DNA from: an uncultured Pseudomonadales bacterium
Lineage (GTDB): Bacteria; Pseudomonadota; Gammaproteobacteria; Pseudomonadales; Balneatricaceae
NCBI GenBank assembly: GCA_937773555.1
Contig: CALJVT010000001.1
Span: 1-64,000 of the forward strand
Reading direction: 5' to 3'
Length of the DNA: 64,000 nt
Under the pieces are notes generated by a model. It was not told where the DNA came from. It searched no databases and saw nothing but the letters and a program-made list of their open reading frames with translations. The position numbers and the translations under genes were made by a program. Shown here in pieces: positions 56,088 through 64,000 of this stretch (its first letter is position 1; each line of letters opens with the position of its first letter).

Positions 56088-56154
56088 GATCTAGTCTGAT
56101 CCTAATAATGGTTAATAGATAGTATGTTAACTAATGCACAGCCTAATGTGGCCA

Positions 56155-57144
56155 TTAGGTTTGGTGATAGCGATTAACTCGCTCAACCTCTTCCTTAGAG
56201 CCTAAAATCACTGGCACACGCTGGTGAATATGGTTAGGTTCTACGTCCATAATGGGTTTTTGAGTATCACTAGAGGCGCCGCCTGCTTGCTCAATAAGGA
56301 AACTCATGGGGTTGCCTTCATACATTAAGCGTAGCTTACCCGCTTTACTTGGGTCTCGGCTGTCATAGGGGTACATAAATATACCGCCACGGGTCAAAAT
56401 GCGGTGAACTTCAGCCACCATGGAAGCAATCCAGCGCATGTTAAAACGTTTGCCTAGAGGGCCTTTTTCGCCAAGCAATAAATCATTGACGTAGTTTTGC
56501 ATGGGGGCTTGCCAAAAACGTTGGTTAGACATGTTAATAGCAAATTCTTCTGTGGTTTCAGGTACTTGGATTTGGTCTTCAGTTTGGTAAAAAACACCAT
56601 CTGAGCCCAAGTTATACATAGCCACACCGTTACCTGTAGTAATTGCAAGAATTACTGAAGGGCCGTAAAGAACATAACCTGCAGCTATCTGTTTGCGGCC
56701 TGCCTGCAAAAACGTATCAGTAGTCACTTGGGTGCAGTTTTCTGGCAACGCTAACACGGAAAAAATGGTACCCACCGTAACGTTAACATCTATGTTGGAG
56801 CTGCCATCTAATGGGTCAAAAGTGACCAGGTACTGGCCTTCTGCATTGCCTGCAATCGCCTGTTCTTCTTCTTCAGAAGCGATGCCAGCAACGTTGCGGT
56901 TAGCCAGTAGGGCCTGCTTGAGTAAGTCGTTAGAAATGACATCTAGTTTTTTCTGTATTTCACCTTGCACGTTTTCTTGCTCAGCAGATCCATATAGACC
57001 GCTTAAAGCACCGCCACGAAGGCGCTCGGCAATGTTTTTACAGGTGATGGTTATAGAGTCAACTACGGAGACAAGTTGGGGGTCAACTTGGGATTGCTCA
57101 AAGGCTTGATTGAGGCTCAGCATGAGATTTTTAGGGACGTCCAT
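56155..57144 (-). CDS. fbp: Class I fructose-1,6-bisphosphatase
   Basis: This 329-residue gluconeogenic enzyme has the metal-binding [19 protein letters not shown] (about residues 110-128), [10 protein letters not shown], and the C-terminal [21 protein letters not shown]. It lies 67 bases upstream of ppa on the same strand. It is divergent from ubiX. Confidence 0.97.
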   Translation of the reverse strand: MDVPKNLMLSLNQAFEQSQVDPQLVSVVDSITITCKNIAERLRGGALSGLYGSAEQENVQGEIQKKLDVISNDLLKQALLANRNVAGIASEEEEQAIAGNAEGQYLVTFDPLDGSSNIDVNVTVGTIFSVLALPENCTQVTTDTFLQAGRKQIAAGYVLYGPSVILAITTGNGVAMYNLGSDGVFYQTEDQIQVPETTEEFAINMSNQRFWQAPMQNYVNDLLLGEKGPLGKRFNMRWIASMVAEVHRILTRGGIFMYPYDSRDPSKAGKLRLMYEGNPMSFLIEQAGGASSDTQKPIMDVEPNHIHQRVPVILGSKEEVERVNRYHQT

Positions 57145-57327
57145 TATAGCGCATAAAAGTTGGGCGCAATTATATGATACTTACTACAAAAAGTCTTGCG
57201 GCTTAAGTCTAATGTGACCCGCTTTTGCGCTATGGCAAAGTTATGTGAGTTTGTGTCAGTAGTGGGTGGTAGCTTATGAGCCTTTAGCTGGTACAATAAC
57301 GATGAAACTCACCTTATACACACGATT

Positions 57328-57969
57328 ATGAATCAAACAGCTGGTAAAACGCCATCTCCAACAGAAAGACCCTACAAGGTGACCTTGGCTATTACTGGTG
57401 CTTCAGGCGTGCAGTACGGTTTGCGCTTGTTGCAGTGCCTCTTGGCAGCAAAGTGCGAGGTGTCGCTGATGGTTTCTTCAGCAGCGCAGGTGGTATTGGC
57501 AACAGAAACAGACCTTAAAGTGCCTTCGGCCACATCGGCAATGCAAGCCTTTTTTAGTGAATTGTATGGTGCAGAAACGGGGCAGTTACGGGTGTTTGCC
57601 AAGCAGCAATGGATGGCTCCAGTAGCATCGGGCTCTGGTGGTGGTGACGCAATGGTGGTGTGCCCATGCAGCACGGGCAGCTTATCAGCAATTGCTTGTG
57701 GCTCAAGTAATAATTTAATTGAGCGTGCTGCTGATGTGCATTTAAAAGAACGTCGTAAATTAATTTTAGTGCCTCGAGAGGCGCCTTATTCAGAGATTCA
57801 TCTTGAGCATATGCTCAAATTAACCCGAATGAGTGCGGTGGTTATTCCTGCCAGCCCTGGGTTTTATAATAGGCCGCAAACTGTGGCAGATATGGTGGAT
57901 TTTGTGGTGGCGCGAATTATGTCTCAACTGGGTTTGCCGCAGACCTTAGTGCCGGCATGGGGAGAATAG
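57328..57969 (+). CDS. ubiX: Flavin prenyltransferase
   Basis: This 213-residue flavoprotein makes prenylated FMN for the UbiD decarboxylase in ubiquinone synthesis. It has LAITGASGVQYGLRLLQ, the VVCPCSTGSLSAIACGSSNN core and LVPREAPYSEIHLEHMLKL. No ubiD is in the window. It has standard length. Confidence 0.95.
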   Translation: MNQTAGKTPSPTERPYKVTLAITGASGVQYGLRLLQCLLAAKCEVSLMVSSAAQVVLATETDLKVPSATSAMQAFFSELYGAETGQLRVFAKQQWMAPVASGSGGGDAMVVCPCSTGSLSAIACGSSNNLIERAADVHLKERRKLILVPREAPYSEIHLEHMLKLTRMSAVVIPASPGFYNRPQTVADMVDFVVARIMSQLGLPQTLVPAWGE

Positions 57970-58069
57970 AAAAATTCCAGTAATAGCTCTGGTTTTTCCT
58001 CTATTTAGGTTCAATTTGGGCTATAATGTGCGCGCAAGTATTGTTACATTTTTTTAAGAGATTTTTATC

Positions 58070-59338
58070 ATGTCAGTCGCTGATTACATGCAGCAATTAG
58101 GGTCCCAAGCTAAAGCCGCTTCCACGGTTTTGGCCACAGCACCTACCTTGGTAAAAAATAATGCTCTTATCGCTATGGCGAACGCCTTAGATGCCTCTAG
58201 ATCTGGCTTAATTGCAGCAAATGAAAAAGATTTACTAGCCGGCCGAAATAATGGTTTAGATAACGCTATGTTAGACCGCCTGAGGGTTTCAGACGAGGGC
58301 ATTGACGCCATGATGGTAGGTTTGCGTCAGGTTGCAGCGCTTGCAGACCCGGTGGGAGAAATCTCAGAAATGAGCTTCCGTCCGTCTGGTATTCAACTCG
58401 GTAAAATGCGTGTGCCTTTAGGCGTGGTGGGGATTATTTATGAATCGCGCCCTAACGTAACGGTTGATGCAGCTAGTTTATGTATTAAATCTGGTAATGC
58501 TGCCATTTTAAGGGGGGGGTCAGAGGCCACTCATTCCAACCAAGCCATCGCCCAGTGCGTGAAGCAAGGCCTGCTTGCGGCAGGTTTGCCCGCAGCAGCG
58601 GTGCAAGTGATTGAAACGACAGACCGCGCTGCCGTAGGCGAGTTGATTACTCTGACGGAATTTGTTGACGTCATCGTGCCTCGTGGTGGCAAGGGCCTGA
58701 TTAAACGAGTGAGTGCAGAAGCTCGTATTCCTGTGATTAAACATTTAGATGGTAACTGTCATGTGTATATTGATGAACATGCAGATGCCACTAAGGCCAT
58801 TAATATTGTCATTAATGCCAAAACTAGGCGCTATGGTGTCTGCAATGCTTTGGAGTCGTTATTAATTGCCGAGTCCCGCGCAGATGAGTTACTCCCTGCG
58901 CTGGCTCAAGGTTTACAGGAATTTGATATTGAGTTGCGCCTGTGCCCAAAAGCTATGAAGCTGGTTGGCAGCTACCAAGGTACCACTGTTGCTGCTACAG
59001 AAGATGATTGGTACACCGAATACTTAGCACCTGTGTTGTCTATTAAAGTTGTCACAGACATGGAAGCAGCTATCAAACACATTAATGCCTATGGCTCTCA
59101 TCATACAGATGCTATTGTCAGTGAAAATTACACCAAAGCTCGCGATTTTATGGCGCGTGTCGACTCAAGCTCGGTGATGATTAACGCATCTACCGCTTTT
59201 GCAGACGGTTTTGAATACGGCCTTGGTGCAGAAATTGGCATTTCTACAGACAAGATACACGCCCGGGGACCGGTTGGCTTAGAAGGCTTAACATCACAAA
59301 AGTATGTGGTTTTTGGTGATGGCCATACCCGAACTTAA
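58070..59338 (+). CDS. proA: Glutamate-5-semialdehyde dehydrogenase
   Basis: This 422-residue enzyme reduces glutamyl 5-phosphate, the second step of proline synthesis. It has the [12 protein letters not shown] substrate region, [30 protein letters not shown] and the catalytic Cys in [13 protein letters not shown] (about residue 255). It overlaps nadD at its 3' end. It begins the proA-nadD-rsfS-rlmH-mrdA-rodA cluster, while its partner kinase is encoded separately at 48114. Confidence 0.97.
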   Translation: MSVADYMQQLGSQAKAASTVLATAPTLVKNNALIAMANALDASRSGLIAANEKDLLAGRNNGLDNAMLDRLRVSDEGIDAMMVGLRQVAALADPVGEISEMSFRPSGIQLGKMRVPLGVVGIIYESRPNVTVDAASLCIKSGNAAILRGGSEATHSNQAIAQCVKQGLLAAGLPAAAVQVIETTDRAAVGELITLTEFVDVIVPRGGKGLIKRVSAEARIPVIKHLDGNCHVYIDEHADATKAINIVINAKTRRYGVCNALESLLIAESRADELLPALAQGLQEFDIELRLCPKAMKLVGSYQGTTVAATEDDWYTEYLAPVLSIKVVTDMEAAIKHINAYGSHHTDAIVSENYTKARDFMARVDSSSVMINASTAFADGFEYGLGAEIGISTDKIHARGPVGLEGLTSQKYVVFGDGHTRT

Positions 59339-59996
59339 TTCAAGCCCTGCAGCCTTAGTTAAGGTGCTGTGGGGTGGCACATTTGACCCGATACACCAAG
59401 GCCATGTGGCGTCGGCTATTGAACTGAGTCATTACTTGGGTGTGCAACCCGTGCAGCTGCTGCCCAATAGCCAACCTGCCCATAGAACAAGCCCAGAAGC
59501 AACGACGCATCAAAGGGTGAAGATGTTATCTCTGGCTATCGAGGCCCATGACGAATTAGCCATGGACACCCGTGAGGTCACACGCCAAGGACCAAGCTAT
59601 AGTGTGCTAACTATGGCAGAAGTAAGGCAAGAAATAGGCCCTGTTAAACCGTTAATATGGTGCATGGGAATGGATGCGTTTGCAGGGTTAAAGCAATGGT
59701 ACCAATGGCAAGAATTACTAAATTACGGGCACGTGTTAGTGCTTACTCGGCCTGCAAGTCTTTGGCCACAAGATCCTGAGTTGCTTACTTGGTATGCAAC
59801 TCACAAAGTGGATGAGGCTAAGCTCTTGCTGGCTTCACCATCTGGTCAGGTAGCCCACCTGAAATTAGGGCAACATCCCGTATCTGCAACACAGATACGG
59901 CAGCAACTGCGCCTAGGTCATAAACCAAGCGCAACAGAATTAGCGCCTGCAGTGTCACAATACATTGCAAGCCAAAGCCTATATGGCATTAATTAG
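59319..59996 (+). CDS. nadD: Nicotinate-nucleotide adenylyltransferase
   Basis: This enzyme of about 225 residues makes NaAD from nicotinate mononucleotide. The nucleotidyltransferase motif [12 protein letters not shown] (about residues 19-30), [24 protein letters not shown] and the C-terminal SATQIRQQL (ISSTxIR equivalent) are present. I place the start at ATG 59319 (MAIPELNSS); ATG 59304 in the same frame is also possible. Both overlap the proA end. Confidence 0.95.
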   Translation: MAIPELNSSPAALVKVLWGGTFDPIHQGHVASAIELSHYLGVQPVQLLPNSQPAHRTSPEATTHQRVKMLSLAIEAHDELAMDTREVTRQGPSYSVLTMAEVRQEIGPVKPLIWCMGMDAFAGLKQWYQWQELLNYGHVLVLTRPASLWPQDPELLTWYATHKVDEAKLLLASPSGQVAHLKLGQHPVSATQIRQQLRLGHKPSATELAPAVSQYIASQSLYGIN

Positions 59997-60014
59997 ATTT
60001 TTGGAACACGAATT

Positions 60015-60383
60015 ATGGCTATGCCCATTGAAGACTTATTAAAACTAATCACCAGCGCCTTAACCGATATGAAGGGCAAAGATATTGTGCAGTTAGATGT
60101 ACGTGGCTTATCAAACGTAACTGACTACATGGTGATTGCTACTGGCACATCCAACCGGCATGTAAAATCGCTAGCAGATGAAGTGTCATTCCAAGCCAAA
60201 CAAAAAGGTGTTATACCCTTAGGCATTGAAGGTGAAATGAGTGGCGATTGGGTATTATCAGACCTTGGTGACGTTGTTGTTCACGTGATGCAAGCGGAAG
60301 CCCGTGAATTTTATGACCTTGAGCGTTTGTGGAACCCAGCGCTGAAGGAAAATTTATCGAGTGCCGTAGAGCCTCGCGTATAG
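60015..60383 (+). CDS. rsfS: Ribosome silencing factor RsfS
   Basis: This 122-residue protein binds uL14 and blocks subunit joining in stationary phase. It has [32 protein letters not shown] and [16 protein letters not shown]. It is followed with no gap by rlmH. Confidence 0.96.
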   Translation: MAMPIEDLLKLITSALTDMKGKDIVQLDVRGLSNVTDYMVIATGTSNRHVKSLADEVSFQAKQKGVIPLGIEGEMSGDWVLSDLGDVVVHVMQAEAREFYDLERLWNPALKENLSSAVEPRV

Positions 60384-60851
60384 ATGAAAATTAAGTTGCT
60401 AGCAGTAGGCACGAAAATGCCTACTTGGGTCATTCAAGGTTATGACGAATACGCTCGTCGGATGCCAAGTGACATGCAACTTCAGCTACACGAATTGAGC
60501 TTAGGTTTTCGTGGCAAAGGGGCAGATTTAAAGCGCGCTATTGCTAAAGAAGGAGAGCAAATGCTGGCTTCTATCCCAGCCCAAGATCACGTGATTGCTT
60601 TAGATGTGCTGGGTACTCCCTGGAGTACTGAGCAATTGGCTAAACAATGTGGCGATTGGCGTATGGGCGGTCGCAACGTCACTTTGCTAGTGGGTGGGCC
60701 AGATGGGTTATGCCAAACCTGTGTGGCAAAAGCAGATCAACGTTGGTCGTTATCGCCACTTACGTTGCCTCACCCTTTAGTACGAGTGTTACTCGCTGAG
60801 CAAATTTACCGTGCTTGGAGTTTGCTCAATAATCACCCCTACCACAAGTAA
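60384..60851 (+). CDS. rlmH: 23S rRNA pseudouridine-1915 methyltransferase
   Basis: This 155-residue SPOUT methyltransferase modifies m3Psi1915 of 23S rRNA. It has [35 protein letters not shown], the SAM-knot LLVGGPDGL and the C-terminal [18 protein letters not shown]. Start and the preceding stop abut, so translation is coupled to rsfS. Confidence 0.97.
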   Translation: MKIKLLAVGTKMPTWVIQGYDEYARRMPSDMQLQLHELSLGFRGKGADLKRAIAKEGEQMLASIPAQDHVIALDVLGTPWSTEQLAKQCGDWRMGGRNVTLLVGGPDGLCQTCVAKADQRWSLSPLTLPHPLVRVLLAEQIYRAWSLLNNHPYHK

Positions 60852-60862
60852 CTGACCTTATT

Positions 60863-62770
60863 ATGCCTTGGTCAAAAATGGATACTCAGCGCCAAGAAGT
60901 CAGTCAGTTTAGGGCGCGTCTTTGGTGGGCTCTTCTAGTAATTGTCATTGTCTTTGTGGGACTTGTCTCGCGTTTAGTTTATTTGCAAGTTTGGCAATAT
61001 GAGCGCTATGCCACAGAGTCAGATGACAATCGCCAACAATTACAAGCTATCGCTCCTACCCGGGGATTAATCTATGACACTAACGGCGCTTTGTTAGCAG
61101 GCAATCGTGCCAGCCATAGTTTAACCTTAGTGCCTGAACAGCTCATAGGAGGCAGGCGAGGTATTGATAATGTTTTAGCTGAACTGGCTCAAGTTGTCTC
61201 CATCGATCAAAACGACGTAAAGCGCTTTAACCGTCGTTTAAATCAACCCCGCAGGCCCCACAGTCCCGTGGCATTGCGCTTTCAGTTGAACCCAACAGAA
61301 ATTGCCCAAATCACTGTTAATCAACACCGTCTTCCTGGTGTAAGAATTGTGCCTGAGCTAGTGCGTTTTTACCCGTTGGATAAAGGCTTTGTCCATGCCC
61401 TAGGTTATGTGGGCCGTATTAACGACCGTGAGCTTGCCAAACTAGACAGTGCTAACTACAGCGCTACTCATCATGTGGGCAAATTGGGTGTAGAACGTTT
61501 TTATGAAACTGAGTTACACGGTAATGTGGGGTACCAAACTGTAGAAACTAACGCCAGAGGTCGAGTACTGCAGGTGTTAGACCGCTTTGAGCCGGTGCCA
61601 GGAAAAAATATCACCCTATTTTTAGATGCGCAATTACAGCAGGCCGCAGCCAAGTTGTTAGAGGGCAAACGAGGCGCAATCGTGGCGATTGATCCTAAAA
61701 CAGGGGGTGTGCTAGCAATGGCCAGCGCGCCAAGCTATGGCGCCAATCAATTTGTTACGGGTATTAGCAATGCTAACTATCAAGCCTTAAGAGGTTCTGA
61801 CGATTTGCCCCTGTTCAACCGTGCACTTCGGGGCCGTTATCCCCCAGCCTCAACGGTAAAACCAGTGATGGCCATTGCCGGCATGGATTCAGGTATTATA
61901 TCTCGCAAATACTCCTTATGGGACCCTGGGTATTATCAACTCACCGAAGGTGGGCGGCTTTATCGTGATTGGAAAGAAGGTGGGCATGGTCAAGTTGACA
62001 TGCACAAGTCTATCGTTGAATCTGTAGACACCTATTATTATGCCATTGCTCATATAATGGGCAATGACCCGATGACCAAGTATCTTGCTCAATTTGGCTT
62101 AGGACAGGTGACAATTGCTGATCAACCCGAAGCGACCAAAGCTGTTCTGCCCACTCAGCAATGGAAGCGCATAAATCGAAGCGCCTCGTGGTTCCCTGGA
62201 GATTCGTTAAACCTAGGCATTGGCCAAGGCTTTTTATCGGCTACGCCAACTCAGCTAGCAACCATGGCTATGGTCCTTGCCAACAAAGGCAAATGGCATC
62301 AAATTAGAATGATTAAAGCTATTAACGATCAACCTGTGGAAAAGGTCAGCGATATAGGTCGCAATGACCCTAAGCAACCTAGCGATGTTGCCCTAGAGCG
62401 CAGTAGTGATTGGAATAAGATTCACAATGCAATGATTGATGTTATGCATGGTAAAAAAGGTACGGGCCGACGTAGTGGCGCTGAAAGTAGTTATAAAATG
62501 GCAGGAAAAACAGGAACTGCACAAGTGTTAGGCATTAAACAAGATAGCACTTATGATGCTGCAACTATTGCTGAACGGTTCCGAGATCACGGACTATACA
62601 TTGGTTGGGCGCCGGCCAAAGACCCAGTTATTGCAATAGCAGTGATTATTGAAAACGGCGGTGGTGGTAGTTCCGCTGCCGCACCGTTAGCCCGTAAGCT
62701 CTTTGATTTGAGCATTTTGGGTGCTCAGTCTAAGACTAAAGCTAAAGAGGGGGCTGAAAACGATGGCTGA
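60863..62770 (+). CDS. mrdA: Penicillin-binding protein 2
   Basis: This 635-residue class B transpeptidase cross-links lateral-wall peptidoglycan in the Rod complex. An N-terminal membrane anchor (about residues 20-40) precedes the PBP dimer domain (about 60-230, with APTRGLIYDTNG). The transpeptidase domain has SxxK as PPASTVKPVM, the SxD/N box as SVDTYYYAI, and KTG as AGKTGTAQV. The stop overlaps rodA by 8 bases. Confidence 0.97.
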   Translation: MPWSKMDTQRQEVSQFRARLWWALLVIVIVFVGLVSRLVYLQVWQYERYATESDDNRQQLQAIAPTRGLIYDTNGALLAGNRASHSLTLVPEQLIGGRRGIDNVLAELAQVVSIDQNDVKRFNRRLNQPRRPHSPVALRFQLNPTEIAQITVNQHRLPGVRIVPELVRFYPLDKGFVHALGYVGRINDRELAKLDSANYSATHHVGKLGVERFYETELHGNVGYQTVETNARGRVLQVLDRFEPVPGKNITLFLDAQLQQAAAKLLEGKRGAIVAIDPKTGGVLAMASAPSYGANQFVTGISNANYQALRGSDDLPLFNRALRGRYPPASTVKPVMAIAGMDSGIISRKYSLWDPGYYQLTEGGRLYRDWKEGGHGQVDMHKSIVESVDTYYYAIAHIMGNDPMTKYLAQFGLGQVTIADQPEATKAVLPTQQWKRINRSASWFPGDSLNLGIGQGFLSATPTQLATMAMVLANKGKWHQIRMIKAINDQPVEKVSDIGRNDPKQPSDVALERSSDWNKIHNAMIDVMHGKKGTGRRSGAESSYKMAGKTGTAQVLGIKQDSTYDAATIAERFRDHGLYIGWAPAKDPVIAIAVIIENGGGGSSAAAPLARKLFDLSILGAQSKTKAKEGAENDG

Positions 62771-63899
62771 TTTCCAGCGCTGGGCCCCTGATGCACAAAA
62801 ACATTTAAAGCAAGGCCCAGGGCTATGGGTAAAGCTTAGGCTAGATCCTTTCTTACTGGTGTTGTTATTTGCCATCATGTCGTTTGGGTTGTTGGTATTG
62901 TATTCTGGGTCTGGCTCCAGTGAAGCTGCGGTGCAAAAACAGCTAATACGATATGGTTTAGCACTCTTGGGAATGGTCATTATTACCCAAATTAATCTGC
63001 GCAATGTGCAGCGATGGATCCCCTTATTTTACATTATTGGATTATTGTTATTACTTGCTGTGCTGCTATTTGGAGTGGGTGCAAAAGGGGCTCAGAGATG
63101 GTTAGAGATCCCAGGATTGCCACGCTTTCAACCGTCTGAAGTAATGAAGCTAGTAGTCCCCTTAACACTATCTTGGTATTTGTCTAGCCGCCCCAGACCT
63201 CCCCATCTCATTCATGTTTTAGTGGCAGTGGTGCTAGTGACGCTGCCTGTATTATTAATTGCCAGGCAACCTGACCTAGGAACTGCTTTACTCATTGGTA
63301 GCTCTGGCGCGTTTGTTGTTTTTTTTGCAGGGTTGCTGTGGCGCTACCTTTTTGCTGCAATTGCCATTGGTGCTGCTGGGCTACCCTTGTTGTGGACTGG
63401 TATGCGCGAATACCAAAAACAACGGGTGATTACTTTCTTAGACCCCGAAAGCGACCCTTTGGGTGCAGGCTGGAATATTATTCAGTCTAAAATTGCTATT
63501 GGCTCTGGTGGTATTGATGGCAAGGGTTGGCTTCAAGGTACACAGTCTCACTTAGACTTTTTACCAGAAACTCATACGGACTTTATCGTTGCCGTTCTGG
63601 CAGAAGAATTTGGCTTAATGGGCGTGTGTTTACTACTAACCCTCTATTTCTTGGTATTGATTAGAGGATTAATGATTGCGGGTTCAGCCACACATCCATT
63701 TGATCGAATGTTAGCAGCAAGTTTAACCTTAACTTTTTTTGTTTATGTAGCGGTCAATATAGGTATGGTCACTGGTTTGCTGCCAGTAGTGGGTGTGCCC
63801 TTACCTTTGGTAAGCTACGGCGGTACAGCTGCGGTGACCTTAATGGCTAGTTTAGGCATATTAATGTCTATTCATGCCCGCAGGCCCCAACGCACTTAA
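62763..63899 (+). CDS. rodA: SEDS peptidoglycan glycosyltransferase RodA
   Basis: This 378-residue integral membrane protein of about ten helices polymerises lipid II as partner of PBP2. It has the SEDS features KLVVPLTLSWYLSSRPRPP, ARQPDLGTALLIG, QSKIAIGSGGIDGKGWLQG and the C-terminal VVGVPLPLVSYGGTA. The start is ATG 62763; the longer frame from 62721 lies mostly within mrdA and adds residues that are not membrane-like. Confidence 0.97.
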   Translation: MADFQRWAPDAQKHLKQGPGLWVKLRLDPFLLVLLFAIMSFGLLVLYSGSGSSEAAVQKQLIRYGLALLGMVIITQINLRNVQRWIPLFYIIGLLLLLAVLLFGVGAKGAQRWLEIPGLPRFQPSEVMKLVVPLTLSWYLSSRPRPPHLIHVLVAVVLVTLPVLLIARQPDLGTALLIGSSGAFVVFFAGLLWRYLFAAIAIGAAGLPLLWTGMREYQKQRVITFLDPESDPLGAGWNIIQSKIAIGSGGIDGKGWLQGTQSHLDFLPETHTDFIVAVLAEEFGLMGVCLLLTLYFLVLIRGLMIAGSATHPFDRMLAASLTLTFFVYVAVNIGMVTGLLPVVGVPLPLVSYGGTAAVTLMASLGILMSIHARRPQRT

Positions 63900-63931
63900 C
63901 TTAGATTAGGGTCGTTGGGTAAGGTGACAGG

Positions 63932-64000
63932 CTATTGGGTATATTTAATGGGTAGGCGCTGCGTTACTCTGGTCATTAATTCATAGCCTATAGTGGCTGC
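63932..64000 (-). CDS. C-terminal end of a protein, perhaps alanine racemase (partial)
   Basis: The minus strand at the edge reads AATIGYELMTRVTQRLPIKY and ends at a stop at 63932-63934. This resembles the tail of alanine racemases (I-x-YEL-x3-x-x-R-V/L-P), but only 22 residues are visible. Its gene is convergent with rodA. Confidence 0.4.
   Translation of the reverse strand, partial: AATIGYELMTRVTQRLPIKYTQ

Overview
The window is a stretch of gammaproteobacterial chromosome of medium-low GC. Gene order is close to that of Pseudomonas and the marine Cellvibrionales: lptD-surA-pdxA-rsmA-apaG-apaH, cca, folK/folB/tsaD divergent from rpsU-yqeY-dnaG-rpoD-ileX, rpe-gph-trpE, dusB-fis-purH-purD, aroQ-accB-accC, and proA-nadD-rsfS-rlmH-mrdA-rodA. 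I infer a free-living, probably marine gammaproteobacterium. The genus cannot be read from this sequence.

Layout. Bases 1-5.5 kb are accessory. They hold a broken TPR gene, an ABC ATPase gene with a frameshift, its FtsX-type permease, an AttH/CrtC lipocalin-like partner, and a small possible PilZ fragment that runs into a terminator. From 5.5 to 26.2 kb lies core housekeeping DNA: tRNA-Ile2, a PhyH dioxygenase, a VF530-domain protein, a DMT transporter, the rpoD/dnaG/rpsU macromolecular-synthesis group, tsaD-folB-folK, and the RNA-repair/LPS-assembly run from cca to lptD, then djlA, rpe and gph. At 26.2-28.5 kb a trpR-trpE-trpG module sits behind a perfect CTAG-centred palindrome that looks like a Trp-repressor operator. 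A second trpG begins the trpGDC operon at 38.0-40.6 kb.

The segment 28.6-32.3 kb contains gnd, an intact GlxR-type reductase and the wreckage of hydroxypyruvate isomerase. One hyi copy (31635-32284) can be read almost end to end but is full of stops. A second locus (30143-30554) keeps only the 3' ends of a divergent hyi/glxR pair. Next come a proline-use locus (Lrp-type regulator divergent from PutA, then an MFS carrier), trpGDC, hisC, purine synthesis with dusB-fis, a PUA-less glutamate 5-kinase, TauE, prmA, the fatty-acid carboxylase genes, an unrecognised repeat-bearing lipoprotein, DUF2333, ppa, fbp, ubiX and finally the cell-elongation cluster (mrdA-rodA).

Most of the window is ordinary. 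The points that stand out are the hidden hyi pseudogenes, the trpR-trpE-trpG module with its putative operator and duplicated trpG, the frameshifted ABC ATPase beside an intact permease, a CCA-adding enzyme whose HD motif has eroded, and a PutA without its DNA-binding domain next to an Lrp-type regulator. I found no CRISPR array, insertion sequence, prophage or toxin/defence system.
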